A DNA stretch of 64,000 nt from Oscillospiraceae bacterium (GTDB lineage: Bacteria; Bacillota; Clostridia; Oscillospirales; Ruminococcaceae): assembly GCA_017991935.1 (NCBI GenBank), contig JAGOPP010000008.1, positions 1-64,000 on the forward strand. Reading direction: 5' to 3'. The stretch's first letter is position 1; each line of letters begins with the position of its first letter. Shown here one piece after another: positions 23,943 to 32,924 of the stretch. The notes beneath the pieces are model-generated. The model did not search any database. It was not told the origin of the DNA and worked only from the letters and a program-made list of their open reading frames with translations. Position numbers and translations under genes: made by a program.

Positions 23943-24617
23943 TCACTCCTCCGCGGAGGGCGGCTCCCCCGCCCCGGCGCGCAGCTCCCCCGCCTCGGCG
24001 CGGAGCTCCTCCACCGCGGAGCGAAGCTCCTCCGCCGTCGTCAGGACGGCGAGGACCTCCCCGAGGGATTTGGCCGAGAGGCGTTTGGGCAGGCGGTAAC
24101 GCTCGCAGACCCTCTCCCGGAGCAGACGCGAGCCCCTGCCGCCGGAGAGGCCGAGCGCATAAAGAAACGCCTTCGTGAGCGGCGCGGGCCGCTCCTCCGA
24201 GCCGGGGCGCTCCCCGGCGGCGTCCTCCCCGAGGCCGGCCGCCTCGAACGCATGGCACAGCGTCTCCGTGTCCATGCCCTCCACGCCGAGCAGACCCGCC
24301 TTCCCCGCGTGCGCCTTGCGCCGCTCCTTCCCGGGGATGTCCGGGATATAGATCTGCCGGATCTGCTCCGCCGGGATCGCCGAGGCGAGGTAATGACGCA
24401 GCTGGAACCCGGCCGGGTCGGAGTCCGTCAGCACGGCGATCCCGGTCTTCGCGGCGAGGGCGCGGATCATGGCGAGGCGCTCCTTATCGTTATAAATCCG
24501 GAAGCCGTCGAGCGCGAGAATGTTTCCCTCCACAAGCTCCGAGAGCCGGATTTTGTCGTATTTTCCCTCCACGATGAGGGTCTCTCTCAGCCGAAACGGG
24601 CCCCGAAATCGTTCCAA
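23943..24617 (-). CDS. rnmV: Ribonuclease M5-like Toprim protein
   Basis: A 224-residue protein with an N-terminal Toprim domain: the VEGKYDK motif (about residues 16-22) and DSDPAG (about 65-70) carry the metal-binding acidic residues. RNase M5 removes the 3' and 5' tails of 5S rRNA precursor, and this C-terminal layout (a Pro/Glu-rich end after a DUF4093-type helical domain) is the common Clostridia form. The C-terminus has AEELRSAVEELRAEAGELRAG repeats. The start is TTG at 24617 with GGGGGAA upstream, 2 bp after the holA stop. Coupled to holA and comEC. Confidence 0.82.
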   Translation of the reverse strand: MERFRGPFRLRETLIVEGKYDKIRLSELVEGNILALDGFRIYNDKERLAMIRALAAKTGIAVLTDSDPAGFQLRHYLASAIPAEQIRQIYIPDIPGKERRKAHAGKAGLLGVEGMDTETLCHAFEAAGLGEDAAGERPGSEERPAPLTKAFLYALGLSGGRGSRLLRERVCERYRLPKRLSAKSLGEVLAVLTTAEELRSAVEELRAEAGELRAGAGEPPSAEE

Positions 24618-24618
24618 A

Positions 24619-25683
24619 TCAGTTCCCCCGTCCGATCAAAAATAATCTGCCGACGGCCTCCTCGAGAACCGTCCTCGGGTCCGTGCCCGTGCTCTTGATC
24701 TTCCTGTCCGCCGCGAGCAGGACGTCGAGCATCCCGGAGAGCGCGGCGGCGCTGTAAAGAGCGCGGTTTCGCATCGCGCGCTCGGCAACGAATTCCCGCC
24801 CCGCGTAGGACTGCGGCCAGTCCTTCGCGAGATCCGACTTCGTCTTGCCGCAGGCGGCGGCGCACCTTGCCCGGAGCAGGTCGACATAGGTCCCGGAGAG
24901 ATTCGCAAGGATCGAGGAGGGCTCCTCCCCCATTGCGCAGAGCTCGTCGATCAGCGAAAACGCGCCCGCGAAATCGCCGCCCCGTACCTTGTCGGCGAGG
25001 TCGTAGATCCGCGCGTCCGGCGCCTCGCAGGTCACCTCCGCGACGATCCGCTCCGTCACTTTGCCATCCTTCGCGTACTCGGCGGCCTTTTTGGCCTCGT
25101 TTCGCACCGTGGCGCTGTCCGTCCCGCAGCGGGCGACCAGCGCGTAGGAGACCCCGCGGTCCATCGAGACGCCGTGAGCCTCGGCCTCCGCCTCCGCGAG
25201 CCTGCAAAGCTCGGCGGTGGTGTACGGCGCGCACAAGACGACGCCTCCGCCCTTTTTGTCGATCAGTTTGCGGAAAGAAACGTATTTTTCAAGTTTTTTC
25301 TTATCTTTTTTCGGCTCGGCGTCAACGGCGCTGTAAAGAAAGACGGCTGTCGCGCCGTTTTCGGCGCAGAGCTCGGTGACGAACTGCTCGAGCTTGCCGC
25401 GCTCTGTCTGGCTCAGCTTCTCGAGCGGCAGGTCCTCCGCGAGCACGCACCGCCGCCCGCCGTCGAAGGAGATCTCAAAGGCCGCGTCCGCGAGCGTGTC
25501 CGCCGAAATATTGCCGCTAAAGATGTGAAGGCCGGGCCCGACCTTTCCGCCCGACGCGAGGCTCGCGAGCGCGTCGGCAAATTTGCGCTTGCGGGCGGCG
25601 TCGCTGCCGTAAATAAAATAGACGGGCAAGGGGACCCCTAAGCGGATATGCCGCTGAAGTTCGTCGGCGGTTTTAAAAATCAA
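24619..25683 (-). CDS. holA: DNA polymerase III delta subunit
   Basis: The delta subunit of the clamp loader, which opens the beta sliding clamp. The 354 residues match the family: an N-terminal AAA-like domain (starting VYFIYGSDAARKRKFADAL), the middle lid domain and the C-terminal helical collar with the ARIYDLADKVRGGDFAGAFSLIDEL segment. The start is TTG at 25683 with AAAAGGGG about 10 bp upstream, 4 bp after the comEC stop. comEC-holA-rnmV order is usual in Firmicutes for the first two genes. Confidence 0.9.
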   Translation of the reverse strand: MIFKTADELQRHIRLGVPLPVYFIYGSDAARKRKFADALASLASGGKVGPGLHIFSGNISADTLADAAFEISFDGGRRCVLAEDLPLEKLSQTERGKLEQFVTELCAENGATAVFLYSAVDAEPKKDKKKLEKYVSFRKLIDKKGGGVVLCAPYTTAELCRLAEAEAEAHGVSMDRGVSYALVARCGTDSATVRNEAKKAAEYAKDGKVTERIVAEVTCEAPDARIYDLADKVRGGDFAGAFSLIDELCAMGEEPSSILANLSGTYVDLLRARCAAACGKTKSDLAKDWPQSYAGREFVAERAMRNRALYSAAALSGMLDVLLAADRKIKSTGTDPRTVLEEAVGRLFLIGRGN

Positions 25684-25687
25684 GCGC

Positions 25688-27853
25688 TCAGCCCCTTTTC
25701 ACGGTCTTCCCGCGGCAATAAAACGTCAGCCTGCCGGAGCCCGCGGGGACGATCTCCGCGGCCCCGCCGAACGTGCCGCCGCACCCGATGGTGACGAGGG
25801 AGCCGCACCGCAAAACGGAGAGCTCGTCCATCGACACCTCGCGGACCACGGCGATGTCCGGCCGGCGGTATTTCGCTTCGATGTCCATTATATCACATCC
25901 GCCGGAATAATATAAGATGGTGGCGTCCTCGGTCTCGACGGCGAAATCCTCCCCGCTGAAGAAGACCGCGCGGCCGCCGTTTCCGAGCACGACCTCCATC
26001 GGATAGGAGGCCGCCTGCGCCCCGGCGCGGGAGACGGAGGCGGCGTCCGAGAGCACCGCGAGCTCCGGGGCGTAGGCCTCCACGAGCCGGAGCTCCGCCG
26101 CGGCGTCCCCCTCGCCGGCCGAGACGAGCGCCGTGACCTCGCCGTCATACCCGGCGATCTTTCGGACGGAAAACACGTCGTCATAGCTAAGGTTCTCCGC
26201 GATCAGCAAGGTCCTGCCGCGCGCCGTGCAGGAGATCGCCGCGCCGTCCGAAAGCGGGACGACGCGGATCTCCGTGAGATCCTTTTTGAGCACGGACTCG
26301 CTGACGAGCCCCACGCAGAGCGCCGTCAGGGACAAAAGCGCCGCCAGTCTGCGAAAGCGCAGGCGCGTGTGAAACAGCCTCGGCATCAAAAAAAGCAGCG
26401 CGCTCCCCGCGATCCAGAGGTAGATCCAGCCGCTCTCCGCCGGGGCGATCGTGTCGGGTATCGCGGCAAACAGCCTCGCGACGCCGATGAGCACCGTGGA
26501 GAGGGCCCCCGCCAGCTTCGCGGACAACAGGCCGAGGCCGCCGAGCGCGGGCACCCCGCCGAGCACGGCGGCCGGAATGCTCAGATACATGGCGAGCATC
26601 GCGACCGGCCCGGCGACAAGGTTGGAGACAAGCCCGGCGAAGCTGACGCTGCCGTAAAACGCGGCGCAGACCGGCGCGGTGAAGCTCCACGCAGAGACCG
26701 AGACGCCGATATTCTGCAAAAGGAGGTCCGCCCGGCGGCGGGCCGCCCGGGTTTTAGAAAAGGAGCCCGGAATGAGCCTCCATAGCAGCCGCGCCAGCGG
26801 CTCCGCGCAGGTGACGATGCCGAGGCTGCCCGCCACGGACATCAAGAAGCCGCAGTCGCAGGCGGCCGCCGGGTCGACGAGCACCACAAGCGACGCGCCG
26901 AACGCGAGCGAGCTTGGGGGATCCGTCTCCGAGTCGGTGAGCACCGCGACATACCGCGTGAGCGTCATAGACGCCGCGCGCAGGACGGACATGCCGAGCC
27001 CGGCCGCCGCCGCGTAGAGAACGGTCACAAGGATCAGCAAAACGGCCTTCTTTTTCTCCCCCATATGCGAAAGGGAGAGCAGTCGCTCCGCGAACCACGC
27101 GATCGCCACCATATTCATGCCCGAGACGGAGAGCACGGCCGACATGCCCGCCCGGCGAAACGCGTCCGTGATGCCCGCGTCGAGATCGTCCCCGATGCCC
27201 AAAACCATCTCCTCGAGCAGATGGAGCGGGTCCCCGGATAGGTATTCGCCCAGCGAGTCCGCAAACCACCGCCGATAAGCGGCGAGCGCCGTCGCGGGCG
27301 TCACGCGATTTTCCTCTAAGACCGTCGGCTCCCCGACGAAGGAGGCGTAGGCCTTGATCCCGAAGGCGCGCTCCGACGTGCGCTCGGCAAACGTGCCGCT
27401 CTCTTCCTCCTGCCCGTAAAACAGGGCCGTCCCCGCGATCAGATCCCCGGGCTCCACGTCGTAATCCCCGTAGCCGCTCACCCGGACCCGGATGCCCTGC
27501 GGCGCGCCGTGCGCCGCGACGGAGCGCGTGCCGACCGTGAAGCGCGTGCGGCCGCTGTCGCTCTCGGCCTCCTCCACCACGCCGGTGAAGGCGATCTCCC
27601 GCCCGGCGAGGGAGCGGACCGGGTAATAAAACAGGCCGAGGTAGCCCGAAATCCACAAAAACGCGGCCGCCGCCGAGAGCGAAACCGCGAGCGCGCGCTT
27701 TTGCCTCCAGACAAAGCGAAAAAAGACGGACAAAAACAGCGCCGTCGCCGCCGCCGCGAGATCCACGGTCAGACCGAGGAAGGACGCGGCAAATGTGCCG
27801 GCCAAAAACGAATATCCCGTCCAGCAGAAAAGACGCCGGATCGGCCGTTCCAT
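25688..27853 (-). CDS. comEC: ComEC/Rec2 DNA-uptake channel protein, C-terminal domain degenerate
   Basis: Membrane channel for transport of single-stranded DNA during natural transformation. The 721 residues show an N-terminal membrane pair, an OB-like extracytoplasmic domain, the competence domain with VLSVSGMNMVAI (about residues 238-249) and several helices up to about 520. The C-terminal domain (about 545-715) has the shape of the metallo-beta-lactamase part but the metal motif normally written HxHxDH reads SAGEGDAAAE; the histidines are gone. It therefore probably cannot cut DNA itself. The ATG at 27853 follows AAAGAGGGT. Promoter at 27887-27915. First gene of comEC-holA-rnmV. Confidence 0.87.
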   Translation of the reverse strand: MERPIRRLFCWTGYSFLAGTFAASFLGLTVDLAAAATALFLSVFFRFVWRQKRALAVSLSAAAAFLWISGYLGLFYYPVRSLAGREIAFTGVVEEAESDSGRTRFTVGTRSVAAHGAPQGIRVRVSGYGDYDVEPGDLIAGTALFYGQEEESGTFAERTSERAFGIKAYASFVGEPTVLEENRVTPATALAAYRRWFADSLGEYLSGDPLHLLEEMVLGIGDDLDAGITDAFRRAGMSAVLSVSGMNMVAIAWFAERLLSLSHMGEKKKAVLLILVTVLYAAAAGLGMSVLRAASMTLTRYVAVLTDSETDPPSSLAFGASLVVLVDPAAACDCGFLMSVAGSLGIVTCAEPLARLLWRLIPGSFSKTRAARRRADLLLQNIGVSVSAWSFTAPVCAAFYGSVSFAGLVSNLVAGPVAMLAMYLSIPAAVLGGVPALGGLGLLSAKLAGALSTVLIGVARLFAAIPDTIAPAESGWIYLWIAGSALLFLMPRLFHTRLRFRRLAALLSLTALCVGLVSESVLKKDLTEIRVVPLSDGAAISCTARGRTLLIAENLSYDDVFSVRKIAGYDGEVTALVSAGEGDAAAELRLVEAYAPELAVLSDAASVSRAGAQAASYPMEVVLGNGGRAVFFSGEDFAVETEDATILYYSGGCDIMDIEAKYRRPDIAVVREVSMDELSVLRCGSLVTIGCGGTFGGAAEIVPAGSGRLTFYCRGKTVKRG

Positions 27854-27886
27854 GGCTCCGACCCTCTTTCGCGCTTATTTGACATA

Positions 27887-27915
27887 ATTATACAAAAAAA
27901 TAGGGCTTTCCGCAA
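27887..27915 (-). promoter_or_regulatory. Sigma-A-type promoter of comEC-holA-rnmV
   Basis: On the minus strand TTGCGG and TATAAT are separated by 17 bp, about 34 bp before the comEC start. The -35 box lies inside the hairpin of the upstream spoVG terminator. Confidence 0.65.
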
Positions 27916-27928
27916 CGCGAAAAACCCC
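27893..27928 (-). terminator. Probable terminator of spoVG
   Basis: On the minus strand GGGGTTTTTCGC and GCGGAAAGCCC form a stem with G:T pairs, followed by ATTTTTTTG. It lies about 20 bp after the spoVG stop codon and overlaps the comEC promoter. Confidence 0.6.
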
Positions 27929-27947
27929 GTTTCTAAAAAATATCCGT

Positions 27948-28241
27948 TTATTCCTGAGCGTTCAGCTCCTCCTCCGCCTTGAGCTGCGCGAGGTGCTCCT
28001 GATAGGCGGTGAGGATGGCCTCCTCCATCGCGTGCCTCGCCTCCGGCGTGATCGGATGTACGATGTCCCGGAAGACGCCGCCCTCGTCTTTTCTGCTCGG
28101 CATGGCGACGAAAAGGCGCTCCGGCCCCTCGATGACTTTTAAATCGTGGACGGCGAGGTCGTGATCCACCGTCACCGAGACCAGCGCCTTGAGACGGTCG
28201 TTTTGGTAAGTCTTTCTGATGCGGATGTCCGTGATGTTCAT
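27948..28241 (-). CDS. spoVG: Septation/RNA-binding regulator SpoVG
   Basis: SpoVG is a small nucleic-acid-binding regulator that affects sporulation, cell division and gene expression in Firmicutes. The 97 residues start MNITDIRIRKTYQNDRLKAL, include the DLKVIEGPERLFVAMPSRK segment and the FRDIVHPIT motif that define the family. TAGGAGGAG lies 8 bp before the ATG. It is a single gene flanked by a terminator and, upstream, by a 10-bp inverted repeat over its likely -10 region. Confidence 0.97.
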   Translation of the reverse strand: MNITDIRIRKTYQNDRLKALVSVTVDHDLAVHDLKVIEGPERLFVAMPSRKDEGGVFRDIVHPITPEARHAMEEAILTAYQEHLAQLKAEEELNAQE

Positions 28242-28259
28242 CGTTTTGCTCCTCCTAAA

Positions 28260-28290
28260 ATGATTCTGCTATAGTATTTGGCAGAATCAT
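28260..28290 (-). promoter_or_regulatory. Inverted repeat over the spoVG promoter region
   Basis: ATGATTCTGC at 28260-28269 and GCAGAATCAT at 28281-28290 are perfect 10-bp arms around an 11-bp spacer that reads CAAATACTATA on the minus strand, containing a TACTAT -10-like box. It is 18 bp upstream of the spoVG start. It could be an operator or, if transcribed, a leader hairpin. Confidence 0.55.
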
Positions 28291-28568
28291 CCGGGTTATG
28301 CAAATCCGGGAAGGCCGGGGCGAATTTGCGAAAACGCGAAAATCGCGCGCCCGGCGCGGCCGTTTCTTCCACAAAAAAGCCGCCGGGCCGATCGCTCATT
28401 ACCCCGCTCTTTCCGCATCGTTTTCCGAAAAACGGGCCATGCCGCTCCGCGCCGGAGGGGAGAAATCCAAAAATAGATGTTTCTTTTTCCCCCGATTTGC
28501 AATATAATGTAGGATAAGAATTTATGGGCGGTTTTTTGCCGCCTTTCCGATAGAAAGCGGGCGATTTT

Positions 28569-29948
28569 GTGACGATGGATGAAGAAACGCTGAAGCGGTG
28601 CAGGCATCTGCACTTTATCGGCATCGGCGGCTCCGGCATGTTCCCGCTGGTGCAGATCCTCCACCGGGAGGGCTACTACATCACCGGTTCGGACAACAAC
28701 GAGACGGAGACTACCCGCGTCGAGCGCGAGCTGGGCATCCCGGTGACGTTTGGTCAGGCCGCGGAAAACATCGCGGGGGCGGACCTCATCGTCCACACCG
28801 CCGCCATCATGGACGACAACCCCGAGCTGATCGCGGCGCGGGCCTCCGGCGTGCCGTGCCTCGAGCGCAGCGAGATGCTGGGCCTCATTTCCCGCCGCTA
28901 TAACCGGGCGATCTGCGTCTCCGGCACGCACGGCAAGACCACCACCTCCGGCATGATCGCGCAGGTTTTGCTGGAGGCCGGGCTCGATCCCTCCGCCTTC
29001 ATCGGCGGGAAGGTCAAGGCCCTCGGCGGCAGCGGCCGGTCCGGGGACAGCGACATCATCGTCATCGAGGCCTGCGAGTTCCGGGACACGTTCCTCCATC
29101 TCGCCAACGACATCTCCGTGATCCTCAACATCGACAACGACCATCTGGATTATTTCGGCACGATCGAAAACAGCATCCGCTCCTTCCGCACATTCGCCGA
29201 GCACAGCTCCGGCCCCGTGATCGTCAACGGCTGCGACGCAAATTCCATGAAGGCCGTCGAGGGCCTTTCGAAAGAGATCATCACCTTCGGCTGGGACGAT
29301 TCCTGCGATTACTGGCCCGCGGACGTCCGGTCCCTCGGCGGCGCGAAGAGCGCCTATACCTTGATGCGCGGGGGCGAGGCTCTGGCGGAGGTCACCCTCT
29401 CCATCCCGGGGAGGCACAACATCCTCAATTCCCTCGCCTGCGCGGGGGCCTGCATCTGCGCGGGGGCCGACCCGAAGGTTGTCGCCGAGAAGATCGGCCA
29501 TTTCCCCGGCGCGGGCAGGCGCTTTGAGATCCTCGGCGAGGTGGGCGGCGTCACGATCGCGGACGACTACGCCCATCACCCGGCGGAGGTCAAAGCCACG
29601 CTCAAAGCCGCTAAGGAGATGGATTTCGGCGAGGTCTGGGCCGTGTTCCAGCCGTTTACCTATTCCCGCACCGCGATGCTGCTGGACGATTTCGCGGACG
29701 CGCTCTCGGTCGCCGACCATGTGGTCATGAGCGAGATCATGGGCAGCCGCGAAAAAAACACCTATCATATTTATACGAAAGACCTCGCCGCCAAGATCCC
29801 GGGCAGCGTCTGGTTTAACACCTTCCGCGAGATGGCGGATTACACCCTCGCCCGCGCCAAGCCCGGCGACCTCGTCATTACTCTGGGCTGCGGCGACGTC
29901 TACAAATGCGCCTACCTGATGGTCGGCCGCCCGGCGAACGGCGTGTGA
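28569..29948 (+). CDS. murC: UDP-N-acetylmuramate--L-alanine ligase
   Basis: First amino-acid ligase of peptidoglycan precursor synthesis: ATP-dependent joining of L-alanine to UDP-MurNAc in the cytoplasm. The 459 residues carry the Rossmann GIGGSGM motif (residues about 17-23), the ATP-binding GTHGKTTT (about 118-125), the central ligase motif around NIDNDHLDYFG, and DDYAHHPAEVKATL. The GTG at 28569 or the ATG at 28575 may be the start; neither has a strong ribosome site. It stands alone here, with the next gene 76 bp downstream. Confidence 0.95.
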   Translation: MTMDEETLKRCRHLHFIGIGGSGMFPLVQILHREGYYITGSDNNETETTRVERELGIPVTFGQAAENIAGADLIVHTAAIMDDNPELIAARASGVPCLERSEMLGLISRRYNRAICVSGTHGKTTTSGMIAQVLLEAGLDPSAFIGGKVKALGGSGRSGDSDIIVIEACEFRDTFLHLANDISVILNIDNDHLDYFGTIENSIRSFRTFAEHSSGPVIVNGCDANSMKAVEGLSKEIITFGWDDSCDYWPADVRSLGGAKSAYTLMRGGEALAEVTLSIPGRHNILNSLACAGACICAGADPKVVAEKIGHFPGAGRRFEILGEVGGVTIADDYAHHPAEVKATLKAAKEMDFGEVWAVFQPFTYSRTAMLLDDFADALSVADHVVMSEIMGSREKNTYHIYTKDLAAKIPGSVWFNTFREMADYTLARAKPGDLVITLGCGDVYKCAYLMVGRPANGV

Positions 29949-30024
29949 CACGCGCCGCCGCCGCCAAATCGCCGAAACGAGAAGATGAAAAAAAGGACAC
30001 CCTGTAAGGAAAGGATGAGCAGAG

Positions 30025-30411
30025 ATGAAGCCGCTTGGGAGAGCGCTGGATGAGTTCCGCGCCTATATCGCCGGGCAGAAGATGGATGCCGCCGAGACCG
30101 TCGGCACGCTGATCGAGAACGGCCAAAGCGACGAGGCCGCCGTCGAAAAGGCGAAAGTTACCGTGAGCGACGTCTTTCTCGCCTATCTGCAGCAGGCGGA
30201 GAAGGCGCACGGGCGGGAGGGCTACGCGGGCCTTGTGAAGGCCTACGCCGCGGCGCTGACCCCGCAGGTCCGGGATTGGAGGCGCCGCAAGGAGAGCGCG
30301 GAGGCCGACGGCCATGAGTCGCAGGCCCTGATCGGCGCGGCGAAGCTCGACAAGGCCGAGGAGCTGCTGACCGTCTTCGCCGAAATCATGGAGAACGCGC
30401 AGGGGGCGTAA
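30025..30411 (+). CDS. Hypothetical helical protein (128 aa)
   Basis: A 128-residue, charged, mostly alpha-helical product without membrane helix, signal peptide or Cys motif. AAGGAAAGG lies about 10 bp before the ATG at 30025. It is 76 bp downstream of murC on the same strand and could be read from the same message. I do not recognise a family. Confidence 0.6.
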   Translation: MKPLGRALDEFRAYIAGQKMDAAETVGTLIENGQSDEAAVEKAKVTVSDVFLAYLQQAEKAHGREGYAGLVKAYAAALTPQVRDWRRRKESAEADGHESQALIGAAKLDKAEELLTVFAEIMENAQGA

Positions 30412-30686
30412 ACCCCGCCGCGCGCCTCGGCTCGCCGAATCAGAGGCCGCCCTCACGGAAGGGGATCCGTTTCCCGAATGCCCTGTTTGCCAGCTTCACC
30501 GTACCGCCCCGCCCGCACTGGGGGATGCATTCTCACAGCGGCGCAGGGAAGCGCCGCCGGGTTTTCTTTGGGGCCCCGCGGGGCCCGCGCGGGCATTTTC
30601 GCCGCCTCTTTCTCGGGACATCCTTGAGCGATTTTTCGATGCTCATGCGGTGTTTTGATCGGGTTTCACAAAAAAGCAAAAAAATA
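30412..30686. other. Intergenic region with one terminator
   Basis: No gene is visible. GCGGCGC-agggaa-GCGCCGC at 30538-30557 is followed by GGGTTTTCTTT and probably terminates the plus-strand transcript. The rest is GC-rich without recognisable structure. Confidence 0.45.
30538..30569 (+). terminator. Rho-independent terminator on the plus strand
   Basis: A 7-bp perfect stem GCGGCGC/GCGCCGC with a six-base loop and a following T-rich run, 127 bp after the hypothetical gene. Confidence 0.65.
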
Positions 30687-30712
30687 ACCCCCGGAGGGAG
30701 AACCCCCGGGGG
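30676..30712 (-). terminator. Terminator of the hrcA-prmA operon
   Basis: On the minus strand CCCCCGG and CCGGGGG-type arms with a loop of about 11 bases are followed by TTATTTTTTTG. It lies downstream of the duplicated prmA tail. Confidence 0.75.
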
Positions 30713-30729
30713 CTTTCTTTTTTCTCAGA

Positions 30730-30885
30730 GCCGCAGCAGCATGGCGACCCAGCCGCCCTCCTCGACGCGGGTTTCGACACGGAAACCGGCGTCCAGACAG
30801 GCCTTTATCGAAGCCGCAGCAGCATGGCCACCCAGCCGCCCTCCTCGACGCGGGTTTCGACACGGAAACCGGCGTCCAGACAGGC
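30730..30885. repeat. Tandem duplication of the prmA 3' end (83-bp period)
   Basis: 73 bp at 30730-30802 recur at 30813-30885 with a single G/C change, separated by 10 bp. The upstream copy (higher coordinates) is the end of the present prmA frame; the downstream copy carries the same tail with an alternative stop, TGA instead of TAA. Confidence 0.9.
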
Positions 30886-31731
30886 GCTTTCGGTCTCGTC
30901 CGCGCGGGTGTCGATGATGCCGGAGACGATCCACGCGCCGCCCGGCGCGAGAAAGTCCTTCACCGTGCCAAGCAGCCGCAGGATCACGTCCGCGACGATG
31001 TTCGCGGTGACGATCTCAAACCGGCCGGAGACGGTTTCGGTCAGATCCCCGCAGACGAACTCCGTGACGCCGGAAACGCCGTTTAAGGCCGCGTTCTCCT
31101 TTGCGACCCTCACGGCCACCGGGTCGATGTCGACGCCGAGCGCGCGGGGCGCGCCCAGCAGCGCCGCGCCGACCGCGAGGATGCCGCTGCCGGTGCCGAC
31201 GTCGAGGAGCTTCGTCTCCCCGGTCACGCATTGCTCCAAAAGGCGCAGGCAGAGCCGCGTCGTCTCATGGGTGCCGGTGCCGAACGCCATGCCTGGGTCG
31301 AGCCGGATCACCTTTTCGCCGCCCTCCGGCTCGTAGGTCTCCCAAGAGGGGCAGACGGCCAGCTTTTCGCCGATCTTTTGCGCGTGGTAATATTTTTTCC
31401 AGTTGTTCGCCCAGTCCTCCTCGCGCACGCCGGCGGTGCGAAGCTCGTAGGAAATTCCCTCGGCGGAAAGCCGCTCCTTGAGGAATTCCACGGCCTGTGC
31501 GAGCGCGCGCTCCTGCTTGAGATAGAGGTGGATCAGGGTATGCGCGCGGTCCTTTTCCAGAAGATCCTCCTCGATCAGATCCACATGCGCGATCTCCCGC
31601 ACCTCGGCCTCCAGATCGGAGTAATCCTCAAGATAGATCCCGGCGTCCGCGACCATCGAGCAGATCGCCGCGGCGCAGTCGGTGTCCTTGGTCGGGATCT
31701 TCACGGTCAGCTCGTTCCAGCCGTCGTCCAT
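30805..31731 (-). CDS. prmA: Ribosomal protein L11 methyltransferase
   Basis: S-adenosylmethionine-dependent enzyme that methylates ribosomal protein L11. The 308 residues have the PrmA N-terminal domain, the motif DPGMAFGTGTHETTRLCL (about 144-161), the SAM-binding LLDVGTGSGILAVGA and the catalytic-site NIVADVI. The start is 3 bp after the dnaJ stop, so it is the last gene of the heat-shock operon, a usual position in Firmicutes. The last codons were created by a tandem duplication: the frame now ends ..MLLRLR while the second copy ends ..LLRL, probably the ancestral end. Function should not be affected. Confidence 0.94.
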   Translation of the reverse strand: MDDGWNELTVKIPTKDTDCAAAICSMVADAGIYLEDYSDLEAEVREIAHVDLIEEDLLEKDRAHTLIHLYLKQERALAQAVEFLKERLSAEGISYELRTAGVREEDWANNWKKYYHAQKIGEKLAVCPSWETYEPEGGEKVIRLDPGMAFGTGTHETTRLCLRLLEQCVTGETKLLDVGTGSGILAVGAALLGAPRALGVDIDPVAVRVAKENAALNGVSGVTEFVCGDLTETVSGRFEIVTANIVADVILRLLGTVKDFLAPGGAWIVSGIIDTRADETESACLDAGFRVETRVEEGGWVAMLLRLR

Positions 31732-31733
31732 GC

Positions 31734-32897
31734 TCAGTCTCCTTTGAAAGAATCTTTGACTTTATCGAAGAAGCTCTTGCGCTTCGCGTAGTTGCGGTCC
31801 GTCACGGATTTTTCAAAATCCCGCAGCAGGTCCTTCTGCTTGTTGGAGAGATTCTGCGGCACCTCGACGACCACGCGGACGTACTCGTCGCCGCGCCCGC
31901 GGTTGTTGACGTAGGGGATGCCTTTGTTGCGCAGGCGGAACGTCGCGCCGGACTGCGTGCCCTCCGGGATGTCGTATTTCACCTTGCCGTCGATGGTCGG
32001 GACCGTGATCTCGTCGCCGAGCGCCGCCTGCAAAAAGCTGATCGGGATGTCGCACCAGACGTCGAAGCTGTCCCGCTGGAAGATCGCGTCCTTCTGGACG
32101 GAGACCGTGACGTTGAGGTCCCCGGCGGGGCCGCTGTTCGCGCCCTCGTCGCCCTGTCCGCGCACCGCGAAGGTCTGGCCGTCGTCGATGCCCGCCGGGA
32201 TGTCCACGGCGATCCTGCGGTTGTGGCGCACCCGGCCCATGCCGTTGCAGGACGGGCAGGGATCGCTCACGATCTTGCCGCGGCCGCCGCAGCGCGGGCA
32301 GGTCTTGGTCGTCTGGATCACGCCGAACGGGCTGCGCTGCTGTACCGTGACTTGGCCCCTGCCGCCGCAGTCCGGGCAGGTCTCGGGCTGCGTGCCAGGC
32401 TTCGCGCCGCTGCCGCCGCAGTCCCCGCAGCGCTCGAGGCGCTGGATCGGGATCTCGCGCCGGCAGCCTTTGGCCGCGTCCATGAAGCTCAGCTGGATGC
32501 GCACGCCGACGTCGTTGCCGCGGATCGGGCCGCTCGGGTTCCTCGCCCGGGTGGAGCCGCCGAAGCCGAAGCCTTGGCCGAAGAGATCGCTGAAGATGTC
32601 GCCGAAATCCCCGAACCCGCTAAAGCCGCCGAAGCCGCCCGCGCCGGGCCCCCCGGCCCCGTAGGACGGGTCGACGCCCGCGTGGCCGTACTGGTCGTAC
32701 CGGGCGCGCTTCTGCGGGTCGGAGAGGACGTCATACGCCTCGCCGACCTCCTTGAATTTGGCTTCCGCGGTGGGGTCGCCCGGATTCAGGTCCGGATGGT
32801 GTTTTTTTGCCAAGGCGCGGTAGGCTTTTTTGATCTCTTCCTCCGAGGCGCCTTTTTCGATGCCCAGCACCTCGTAGTAGTCGCGCTTCTCCGCCAT
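31734..32897 (-). CDS. dnaJ: Chaperone DnaJ (Hsp40)
   Basis: Co-chaperone that delivers substrates to DnaK and stimulates its ATPase. Residues 1-70 form the J domain with HPD in [10 protein letters not shown], then a Gly/Phe-rich stretch (about 75-120), four CxxCxGxG zinc repeats (about 150-215: [32 protein letters not shown]) and the C-terminal substrate-binding domains. Length 387, normal for type I. GGGTGAAG precedes the ATG. It is 79 bp after dnaK with a hairpin between. Confidence 0.98.
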   Translation of the reverse strand: MAEKRDYYEVLGIEKGASEEEIKKAYRALAKKHHPDLNPGDPTAEAKFKEVGEAYDVLSDPQKRARYDQYGHAGVDPSYGAGGPGAGGFGGFSGFGDFGDIFSDLFGQGFGFGGSTRARNPSGPIRGNDVGVRIQLSFMDAAKGCRREIPIQRLERCGDCGGSGAKPGTQPETCPDCGGRGQVTVQQRSPFGVIQTTKTCPRCGGRGKIVSDPCPSCNGMGRVRHNRRIAVDIPAGIDDGQTFAVRGQGDEGANSGPAGDLNVTVSVQKDAIFQRDSFDVWCDIPISFLQAALGDEITVPTIDGKVKYDIPEGTQSGATFRLRNKGIPYVNNRGRGDEYVRVVVEVPQNLSNKQKDLLRDFEKSVTDRNYAKRKSFFDKVKDSFKGD

Positions 32898-32924
32898 ATT
32901 TCTTCACCCTTTATGTCTTCTAAT

